Positions 46,394-57,776 of a stretch of 64,000 bases of DNA are shown here, piece after piece. Position numbers and translations under genes: made by a program. Source of the stretch: Symbiodinium natans (Eukaryota > Sar > Dinophyceae > Suessiales > Symbiodiniaceae); the NCBI GenBank assembly GCA_905221605.1, contig CAJNDS010001324.1:371001-435000 (forward strand), in the 5' to 3' direction. Under the pieces are notes generated by a model, which saw nothing but the letters and a program-made list of their open reading frames with translations, made no database searches and had not been told where the DNA came from. Within the stretch, counting starts at the first letter, position 1. Each line of letters begins with the position of its first letter.

Positions 46394-49300
46394 GATGATG
46401 ATGATGATTATTGTGATGAGGGTTGTTATGGCGATCATGAGGATTATGGTAATTATTGAAGTGGTGACATTGCTTCTAGCTTTTGACGTTGCGGTGACTA
46501 TTGAAATAAACACAATAACAGCAGCAACAAGAGCAACACCTGCAACAACTGCAACAGCTGCAACAACTGCAGCAACAGCAGCAACAGCCAACAGCAACAG
46601 CCACGACCACGGGCACAGCCACAACAGCAACATCAGCGGCAGCAACAACAAGCAACAGCAACCACGACGACGATGTCGACGATGGCAACGACGACGACGA
46701 CGACGACGACGACGATGATTGCGATGACGGCGACTACCAAAACTACTACACTTCCACTGGTACCACTCTGACGATTACAGTGATTATTGGGTTTAGCAGG
46801 ATCATGTTCGGGAAGGGTTGCAAGGGCCATCATAGTTGCAGCCGCAGTCCCATGCTGCATGAAACCCTAAGCCCGAAACCCTAAACCCTAAACCCCTAAA
46901 CCCTCAACACTAAACCCTAAACCCTAAACCCTCAACACTAAACCCTAAACCCTAAACCCTAAGCCCTAAACCCTAAACCCTAAACCCCACGCAGTGCAGG
47001 TTTCCAAGCTCAAGGAAGAGCGCATCTCGGAGGAGGACACGCTGAAAGCTGCGGAAGTCCAGCGAGGGAAGGAGTCACCCAGCTGTCGTTCAAAGAAGGG
47101 TTTAGGGATTTAGGGTTTAGGGTTTAGGGTTTAGGGCATAGGGTTTAGGGTTTAGGGTTTAGGGTTTAGGGTTTCTATGCAGCTGTTCAAACAGTGCGAA
47201 GATAAGGTGGATCGATGTGGGGGCTTGATCTGCAGGTCCTTCTTGGAAGAAATCTTTAGGCTTCCTAGGCCTTTTGAGTAGCTAAATTCCTAAACCCTAA
47301 ACCCTAAACCCTAAAAGCACCGGAGATTCGCCCAGGCACGAGCACTACATGGACGAGCACGCCGAGGACCGGGCGAAACCTCCGACAATTCCGGCCCTGA
47401 CCCCTAAACCCTGAACCCTGAAGCCCTAAAACACTAAACCCTACACCCTAAGACCCTAAGACCCTACGACCCTACGACCCTACGACCCTACGACCCTACG
47501 ACCCTACGACCCTACGACCCTACGACCCTACGACCCTACGACCCTACGACCCTACGACCCTGACCATAAGACCCTAAGACCCTAAGACCATAAACCCTAA
47601 AACCCTAAACCCTACACCCCTAAGACCCTAAGCCCCTAAGACCCTTAAACCATAAGCCCCTAAGACCCTAAAACCCCTAAAACCCTCAAACCCTCAACCC
47701 TACACCCTGGACCCTAAGCCCCCAAGACCCTAAGACTCTAAGACACTAAGGCAATAAACCCTAACAGGCCTTGAAGTGGCATCGCCTTCCCATCGAAACC
47801 CCCTTGTCACGGCCCGGAGCTCGACGGGACCCCTGAAGTTCTAAGGAGGCACTGTGCAGAAATATGGTTTCTTGGACAAAGTACGGGTACAATATGTTAA
47901 AGCATAACAATTAACAATAGAAGAATGAGAGTTTATAGCACAAGATAGTAGAATATGGCGAAAATGAGACAAGATAGGCAGATGCAACTTTGTCATAGTT
48001 GGGTAACATTGCAAATTTTTAAGGGTACTTAAACCCAGTAAGGAATAAAAACAATCAATTTTCAATATTAGCCCAACAATGAACTAGACAAGCCGGCTGA
48101 TCATGGGCTCGAGGACACGCAGGTGGTGGAGCAGATCTCCCAGGCCCAGCAGGCCCTGAAGACAGGCCGCTGGTGGGGGTTTAGGGGGCGTCTGCGTCAG
48201 GATGTAATTAGGGTACCTAAACCCTAAACCCTAAACCCTAAACCCTAAACCCTAAACCCCAAACCCTAAACCCGAAACCCGAAACCCGAAACCCTAAACC
48301 CTCCTTTGATCCGAGTCCTTGGCCTTGGCAAAGTTCAAGACAGGCGCCTCCACGGCCTTGTTGCAGAAGGCCCCGATGCTCCGGGCCGCCGATCGGCACC
48401 TGGCCGCTGCGGAGAAGCAGCGCCTGGCGTCTTGGCATTCGCCACGGTGGGTTTAGGGTTTAGGGTTTAGGGTTTAGGATGGTTTCTGAGGTTCTGCGAT
48501 GTAAGTAGCCAACGTCTCCCAAGGGGGACCCTGGTTGTGACACGGTTTCCGGAAAACCCTTGTGGTGATGCGGCTGCTGGGTTGCCAAGGTGTCCTTTCT
48601 GTCTGGGGAGCGGATGGACCCCAGCTACGTGCTAGGCATCCTCGGGGGCATGGCCGACGACACCAAGGAGGAGATCGTCTCCGACGACAAGAGCCTTGGT
48701 AGGCCCTGTGGTAGCCTCTTCCCTTTTTTGGGTTCTGGGTCCCCTTTATAAAGTAACCAACCAAAAAGGGTTTAGGGTTTAGGGTTTAGGGTTTAGGGTT
48801 TAGGGTTTAGGGTTTAGGGTTTAGGGTTTAGGGTTTAGGGTTTAGGGTTACTAAGGAGCGAGGATGCGGCGGTGCACACCTTTGAGGACCTGGAGGGCTC
48901 CAAGAAGGCTTGGGATGTTCCCCCTTATGCTCACAGTCCTGAGTAGGGATTAGAAGCGGGGGTATTAGAAGCCCTGTTAAGGACTGTTGGACACCCCAAA
49001 CCCTAAACCCTAAACCCTAAACCCTAAGCCCTAAACCTTATAAACCCTAACCCTAAACACGGAGCATCCCCACAGGTGGAGATCTCCACGCTGCTGGAGC
49101 AGTTCGAGCGCAAGATGAAGCGCATCGGCGAGCTGAAGGTGCCCTTGGCAAACGAGCCCCAAAAAGAAACCGGTTTAGGGTTTAGGGTTTAGGGTTTAGG
49201 GTTTAGGGTTTAGGGTTTAGGGTTTAGGGTTTAGGGTTTAGGGTTTCCCCTAGACACGTTACTACAACTCCTATGATAAGGTAATACGAGCCCACAACTC

Positions 49301-52300
49301 CTCTTCTAGGGTCTTAAATAGGAACACAAACCCTTTTTTGGGTTCATGTGGTCCCCCCAAAGGTGGAGGTGGTGAACCTCAAGAAGTCCATGGAGGGCGC
49401 GGGCCAGTCCCTGGCGGACGACAAGAAGATGCTCGCGGAGCTGAAGAGCTCCTGCGACGCCAAGGCCTCTTTGGAGTTTAGGGTTTAGGGTTTAGGGTTC
49501 AGGGTTTAGGGTTTAGGGTTTATAAGGTTTAGGGTTTATAAGGTTTAGGGTTTATAAGGTTTAGGGTTTAGGGTTTATAAGGTTTAGGGTTTATAAGGTT
49601 TAGGATTTAGGGTTTAGGGTTTCGGTTTTAGGGTGTAGGGTTTCGGGTTTATAAGGTTTAGGGTTTAGGGTTTGACCCAAAGGGAATTTGGGGCCCTATA
49701 TGTATATATATATATACCCCCTGGAAAGGATGTTATAAGGTACTTCCATTATTTTTGAAGAACCAGCCTCTTGGTGGGAAGCCATGGGGGGAGGTCTCTC
49801 GAAGCTCTCCACTGCCCTTTCCTTAGCCTCCTAAACAACCCTACACCCTACACCCTAAACCCTAAGACCTAAACCCTAAACCCTAAACCCTAAACCCTAG
49901 ACCTTCAAAAGCGCTGAGTTTGATGCTTCCGTGCACCGAGGCCGCTGCCTGGGAAGAGCGCCAGGAGACGCGCAGCAAAGAGCTGATTGCCCTGCAGGAG
50001 ACCGTCAAGGTCAGGGGCCCTAAGCGCCCTAAACCTTATAAACCTTATGGGGTTTAGGGTTTAGGGTTTAGGGTTTAGGGTTTAGGGTTTAACCCTATAA
50101 ACCTCATAAACCCCAAAACCTTATGGGGTTTGGGGTTTATGGTTTGGGGTTGAACCCTGTAATCCCCCCAAAAGGTTATGAGGGTTTGGGGGCTCAGGCG
50201 GGTTTAGGGCCTTGCTTTTTGGTCGCTTTTGTGTCTTTGTCTGTGTTGCTGAAGTCTTTACGCCCAAAACATCCCAGAACCAACCCTGACACCCTAAACC
50301 CGAGATCCGGCAGCCGCCAGCTTGCCCCTAACCCCCCAACCCCCAAACCCTAAACCCTCAAACCCAAAACCCGAAACCCTGCACCCTAAACCCCCAAACC
50401 CTAAACCCCTAAACCCCACACCCCAAACCCCAGACCCTAAACCCTAAACCTCAAACCCCAAACCCAAACCCTAAACCCTAAACCGCTAAACCCCACAGAT
50501 CCTGGACTCGGATGAGTCCCTGGACCTCTTCCGGAGCAAGGCTGCGAGCCTCCTGCAGCTGGCTAAGAAGGGTGACTCGGCTGGCCCTTCTTGGGAGATT
50601 TTTCTATGTTCCCTTGTTAGGGTTTAGGGTTTAGGGTTTAGGGTTTAGGGTTTAGGGTTTAGGGTTTAGGGTTTAGGGATATTTTTCAGAGGGTTTCCGG
50701 GGCCATCTCAGGTGATGCCAAGGATAAGAAGGACCAAGCTCTGGAGCTGGTCCTCAAGGTTTCTTGGGGAGGGAGGGTTTGGGGGGGATTCGGGGTTTCG
50801 GGTTTTGGGGGAAATTCGGGGTTTCGGATTTTAGGGTTTGTGGTTTAGGGTTTGGGGTTTAGGGTTTAGGGGGGGTGGGGGTGGGGGGGGGGTGGAGACC
50901 ACAGGAGTTATGTAGGCTGACCGTCCAAAACGTGATCTTCGTAGGCCCGGCGCGAGGGGCGCCCGGAGCTGAACTTCCTGGCGTTGGCCCTGTCCGGCCG
51001 GAAGGTGGACTTCAGCAAGATCCCTGGGAGTAGAGTAGGCAACCTTTAATCCTTTTTTGGGTTCAGGGTTTAGGGTTTAGGGTTTAGAAGCCCCTGATAG
51101 TCCCAAAGGTGAACCTTGAATTCCCCCCAGGTTACTGGGCAACTAAGGATCGTGAAGAAGATCGACGGCATGGTGCAGCTCCTCAAGACTGAGCAGAACC
51201 TTGGGGAAAAAGCCAAGAGTTGGGCCCCTCCAAGGGCTTTTGCGGTCCCAAAATCTGACCTTCATAGTAGGGAGTTGGGGCATAAGAGGCGCGATCCCCA
51301 TTTTTCAGGAGGCCCCTGGTATCTTTCAAATAGTAGGATCCCCTTATAATGAGGACCACAAAAAGTTCCCCCCCCCCCCCCCCCCGGCATTTTCGGAAAA
51401 CGCCCCATGTGGGACCCCCAAGGAAGGATGACGAGAGCAAGAAGGACTACTGCGGCAAGGAGTTCTCGGGGTGTTGATCTTGGAAACAAGTTTTCTAGAC
51501 TTCCATGGGGCCTATGACAACCCTATATTCACCCGAACCCAGGAGTTCATATCATTTCAAAAGCCCTACTTTCTACCTATATCAACCTCCCGTAGGAACG
51601 TCCACTGTTCAAAGCCCCCCCAAACCCCCAAACACCCTAGACTCCCTGACCCTAAACCCTAAACCCTAAACCCTAAACCCTAAACCCTAAACCCTAAACC
51701 CTAAACCCTAAACCCTAAACCCTAAACCCTAAACCCTAAACCCTAAACACACCCCAGGTTCCACGAGGCCGAGCTGAAGACGAAGTCCACGGCTTCGGCC
51801 ATCACCTCGCTGTCGGCCACCGTGGCCCAGTCCAAGGGCGCCATCGGACAGCTCGTCACGGAGCCTTTACGGGGGGTTTAGGGTTTAGGGTTTAGGGTTT
51901 AGGGTTTAGGGTCTAGGGTTTAGGGTTTAGGGTTTAGGGTTTAGGGTCTCGGGTTTAGGGTTGTAGGGTTTAGGGTGGATCACTTCAACCCCCTCAGAAA
52001 TTGGGATCACATGCCCCTGTATAGCTACCGTTGCGTCCCTATCTCAAGGTCAGACAAGGGGTCATCTACCCTGCTACCAGAATCCCTATCTTTGGGCCCC
52101 CAGGACACCTAAACCCCAAAACCTAAACCCGAAACCCTAACCCCTAAACCCCTAAACCCCAAACCCTAAACCCCAAACCCCTAAACCAAACCCTAAACCC
52201 TAAGCCCCAACCCCCAACCCCCAACCCCCAACCCCCAACCCCCAACCCCTAAACCCTAAACCCTAAACCCTAAACCTTAAACCCCAAACCCAAGGAGATC

Positions 52301-55300
52301 CAGAGCCTCCAGTCCGGCCTTACCGAGTTGGACCAGTCGGTGGCCCAGGCCGGCGAGAACCGCAAGGCCGAGCACCAGGAGTTCCAGGCACCGGCAGGGG
52401 TTTTGGGTTTGTAGCGTTTAGGGTTAGGATTTAGGGTTTAGGGTTTGGGGTTTAGGGTTTAGGGTTTAGGGTGTAGGGTTTAAGTTTAGGGTTTAGGGTT
52501 TGGGGTTTAGGGTTTAGGGTGTAGGGTGTAGGGGTTTAGGGTGTAGGGGTTTAGGGTTTAGGGTGGGCTCTGGGCCATCCTTCGTGCGGGGCGAGCTGTC
52601 TCATTCGGACCCAACCGCGCGCTCTCCTGCAGTCAGTAGCCCAAAGAACCTTAATTAGTTGGGATGTTACCCCGTACGCTAACAGTCCTTAATGCGGATG
52701 AATTGTCCCTAAGTAGCCTGAGTTTAGGGGGGGGGGGGAACCAAAGGGGGGTAGTAGGGGAACCCTTGGATGCTACCCCTTATACGTACCCCCTTCTTAA
52801 AATCCCGACTAACAACCGTGAGTATAAGGGGGAACATCCCAATCAAGTAGGCTTAACTGTCCCTAAGTAGCCTGAATTATGGGGGGGAACCAATAAGGGG
52901 GGGGGGGGGGAATTTAGGTAGTAGAGAGGGGGGGTAGTAGGGGAACCCATGAAGAGAGGTTTCACGCGCCTGTGTGGATCAGGAGCTCATTGCCTCCAAC
53001 AGCCAGGCGGTGCAGCTTTTGGATTTAGCCAAGAACCGCCTGAACCAGTTCTACAACCCAAGCCAGTTTGTGGACACCACCACCAAGAACCCTTTCGACC
53101 CGTACCTTAGTAGCTGAGTGAGTATACACTTTACACTTTGTGGGATCCTAGAATCCCCTAGAATCCCCTATAGAACTGAAAGTGCACACTTTTTTGGGGG
53201 CTTCTGAACTCAGCAGCCAAGGTACGCCTTCCTTCAGGCCTCCAGCCGAAAGGTTGAGGCGCCTCCGGACACATTCGACGGGGGCTACCAGTCCAAGATG
53301 TCTGAGACTCGGTGGCCCAGTGGTACCCTTTACCCTTTTCTTTTTTTGGTTATTGGGTTCCCTTATAAAATAGCCAACCCCAAAAAGGGTGCCCCTTGTT
53401 ATAATAGGGTTGCTGGGCTACCAAGGAGAGCCACGGCGTCTTCTCCATGATCGCCCAGCTGAAGGCCTGCACCACCCATCCGCCACCATCCCAGCACCCT
53501 CTCGTGGTAGGAGCTAGGATCACAAAGGGGGGGGGGGTGGAAGGTACACAACTCATTGTCATGGATTTCGTCCTGAGAGCTAGTGAGTACTGTGTGTGTT
53601 AGGCTAGGCAAAGTTCCCCCCCAGTTCCTTCCGGAGGCGGACATCGAGCAAGAAATGGCCCTGGCCAAGTCTGACGAGGCCACTTAGTAGCCGAGTGGTA
53701 CCGTTTTCCCTTTTTCTAAGGTTCCCTTATACTAAAAAGTAACCAACCCAAGAAAGGGGGCTACCAAGGCCACCTCCCAGAAGGACTACGAGAAGACCTT
53801 GGCCGACGCGGCCGAGAAGCGCGAGGCGGATGTGACCTTGGCGCAGGAGAAGGCCAAGACGAAGGCCGACCTTGAGACAGACCTCAGCGATGACAAGAGC
53901 GAGCTCGCGAACAAGAAGAAGGAGGCCAGCGTGGTGGAGCAGGTCGTGGGCAACTTGCACAAGGAGTGTGACTGGCTCCTGAAGAACTTCGACCTCCGCG
54001 CCCAGGCCCGTGCCGAGGAGAAGGAGAACCTGGTGCAAGCCAAGACCGTGCTGTCCAGCATGTGAGCGACAAGAGACTTTGTCACAAAAAGTCCTCGCAA
54101 GCGCGCGGGGGCCGTATGGAGCGGTCTGCGAAAATATCCGACCCGCTCTCACAGAGAAAAGAAGCCTGCACTTGACTGTGGACTCGGCCGTGCCAGGGAA
54201 CATTCTGCGGCAAGCCTTGCTATGAACACCGCCGAACCCCTAAAGGCCCTGCAGGCCCCCAAAAGGGCTATTAAAGGGCCTACGAGAGGGCCTGCAACAG
54301 CTCTTGAAAAGCCCTAAACCCTAAACCCTAAACCCTAAACCCTAAACCCTAAACCCTAAACCGAGGTTCCACCGGCTTCCCCCTGGTGGACGCGGCCATG
54401 TGCCAGCTCTGGGCCGTTGGCTGGATGCCCAACTACCTGCGCCATGCGGGGTGTCCGAAATCGGGGGGGTTACCTTCTTGGGGTCTTCTATGTTATGATA
54501 CGGGAGTCCTACTATTTGGGGGTCTATATTTGGGGTCCCCCTATTTTCCTAAACTCCCATGCTGCTGGGACGTGGGAGTTGGGGTCAAGAGGGTTTGGGG
54601 TTGAGGGATGTTTTGGGGGTTGCGGTTTTGGGGATTGCTAGCGTTGAGTGTTTTTTGGGATTTGGGGGAACTGGTGTTTTTTTGTTCAGTGCCTCGAAGG
54701 CCCTCAACTCAACACGCCGCTCAGAGCAACCACCCCCCCCCCCCCCCAAAAAAAAAGAAAGGGGCATCCTTATACCCCAAACCCTAAACCCTAAACCCTA
54801 AACCCTAAACCCTAAACCCTAAACCCTAAACCCTAAACCCTAAACCCGAAACCCTAAACCCTAAACCCGAACATGGTTGCCAAGAGGTGGTGGCCCAGTT
54901 CCTGATCGAGTACCTGGACCTCAGCTGGAAGCATGGCCTGGCGGCTGGGACGAGTAGGCAGATACCTTACCTTCTCCATGATGGGGTTTGGGGTTTAGGG
55001 TTTAGGGTTTAGGGTTTAGGGTTTAGGGTTTAGGGTTTAGGGTTTAGGGTGATAGTCTGTGCTCTCCCTGATTGGGTTTGAGGATGGAGGATGGTATCGA
55101 GGAGCATTTTTTCAGAGGGTCTTTACGGGGCCATCCTAGCTGTCATTCCCAGACGTCTCTGCGTAGCTACCTGAGCTCCCTATATCAAAGTATCATGCAC
55201 CCGCCCTATGTGCCTCTGACAATTCCCTGTATGAATGTAACCCTAAACCCCTAAACCCTGAACCCGAAGATGGAACCATACAGCCCGTGAGGCTTTTTTT

Positions 55301-57744
55301 GGCCCCCCAAGGTCCGCCTAAACCCTAAACCCTGCACCCTAAACCCTAAACCCTAAAAACCCTAAAAACCCTAAAAACCCCTAAAAACCCTAAAAACCCT
55401 AAAAACCCTAAACACCCTAAAAACCCTAAAAACCCTAAAAACCCTAAAAACCCTAAAAACCCTAAAGCCCCTAAAAACCCTAACCCTAAAAGCCCTAAAA
55501 GCCCTAAAAGCCCTAAAAACCCTAAAAACCCCAAAAACCCCAAAAACCCTAAAAACCCTAAAAACCCTAAAAACCCTAAAAACCCTAAACCCTAAACCCT
55601 AAACCCAAGCCCTATAAACCCTAAACCCTGAACCCAAAATCTACGCCCAGGCTTGGTTTGATTGGACCCTCGTGGACATCGATGTCGCCATCAACAGCTT
55701 CATGTGGCCTAACGGTATTTAGGGTGTGTGACGCCTTCAGTTAGTGTGTAGGGTTTAGGGTGTTTAGGGTGTTCAGGGTGTTTAGGGTGTATAGGGTGTA
55801 TAGGGTGTATAGTATATAGGGTGTCGGGCAATTTTAGATGTTTTTTCCCAAAATCGCCAAAAATCGCCAAAAATCGCCTTTTTTCGGGTGTATAGGGTGT
55901 ATCGGGCTTAGGGTGTATAGGGTGTGTGGGGCGCATGATCGTGCTTTTAGTTTTCCTTTGGCTCCCCCAAGGTGGCAAAACGGTGGGCACTCGGGTCCGG
56001 ATCACTGGGAGTTCGTGCTTCACCCAGCGACTCTCCACGCATTCAGGGCTCAGTCGCTGAACACTACACCGCCCCAGGCCCCATAAGCCGCAAAAGCCCT
56101 ACAAGCCCTAGAAGCCCTATGAGCCCTACAAGCCCAAAAACCCCATCTAACCTATTTAAGCCCTATAAGCCCTATTAAACGCTATACGCCCGATAAGCCC
56201 TACGTAAACCCAAGAAACCCCAAAACCCGAATTTTGCCCATCATGGCTTGAGACTCAAGGTGCGAACCATTTGAAGCTACACAAGGGTGTATAAATATAA
56301 ATACGAATATAAATAGAAATACAAAAATACAAACAAATTTTAATATAAATAAAAACATAAATATATAAATAAAAATCAATATAAATTTAACTGTAAATAA
56401 ATATAAATATAAATAGTAAATATAAATATACATATGAATATATAAATAAATAAATAAATATATACTTATACATGTGACCAGTTCTCAAAATGATGGTCCT
56501 TTTGTTGGGTACCGCCTCACTATAAGGGCCCACAAAAAAGGACCCTTATGTAGAGAAACGACCATACATATATACATACATATGTATATATATATATATA
56601 TGTGTGTGTATGTATGTATGTATATACATCTTTTTGGGGGGGATAATTTTTTCCGGGTGGTTGGCTTGAGGTGAATGCGGCCAAGAGCTGCGACCCTGAC
56701 GGCCACTACGTCCGCCGCTGGCTGCCGTTCCTGGCCAGCTGCCCCACAGAATACATCCACAGGCAGCCAGGGTGTAGGGTTTAGGGTTTAGGGTTTAGGG
56801 TTTAGGGTTTAGGGTTTAGGGTGGCAGCCCACGTCGTAGCCGCAGAAAGCATTCGGTTGACCCTAAACCCGAAACCCGAAACCCGGGGCCCCCCCAAAAA
56901 GAACCACAAAAACACTGAAAACGTTAAAAAACCCTAAACCCTAAATGCGGGTTTTTTTAACGTTAAAAAACCCTAAACCCTAAATGCGGGTTTTTTAACG
57001 TTAAAAAACCAAAAACACTGAAAACGTCGAAGGCCCTGGGAGTTGCCTCTGGGCCTTCGCCGGGCCCTGGCGCCTCCCGAGCCCCTCCTGCGGGACCTGG
57101 ACACAGCGCGCCGGGCGCACTGCAGGCGGCTTGAGGGGGGTTTAGGGTTTAGGGTTTAGGTTTAGGGGCTGTGGCTTGGGGGGGTTAAGGGGTGCTTCAG
57201 GGGTGTAGGAGCTTAGGGGGGATTTAGGGGTTTAGGGGTTCGGGGTTTAGGGGTTTTGGCAGGTCGGAGGTTGCGGCGTTCAGGGTTTAGGGGCTTCGGG
57301 GAGGGGTTTGGGGGTTCAGTCCTTCGTAGAAGAACCCAGGAGGAGGGGGAGAGAGTGAGGAGGAGTGATGAGAGCGAAAGAGCAGGGCCCAAAAGCGAGA
57401 AGCTTCACACCCAAGGCCTCAATCCCAACAGTTCCTCAGGGTTTAGGGTTTAGGGTTTAGGGTTTAGGGTTTAGGGTTTAGGGTTTAGGGTGTAGAGTCT
57501 AGGGTGTAGGGTTTAGGGTTTAGGGTTTATAGGGTTTAGGGTTAAGGGTATGCTCCGCGGCAGGCAGGTACTGGAAGTGCGTCGCAAGCACCCAGAGCTT
57601 TGGCGGCAGAGTTAGGACAACACGCTTGTTGCCCCCCCCGACCTCTCCAACAATGCATAAACAGAATTTCCAGAATATAGCATTACTTACAATACCAATC
57701 GTGAAAGAATCATCATCATCATCATCATCATCATCACACTCATC

Positions 57745-57776
<32 letters not shown>

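Noticed and set aside
45935-46860. Poly-Ile, poly-Met, Leu- and Val-rich ORFs of 60-245 codons
   Set aside because: They come from the compound trinucleotide repeat inside an intron of the coiled-coil gene.
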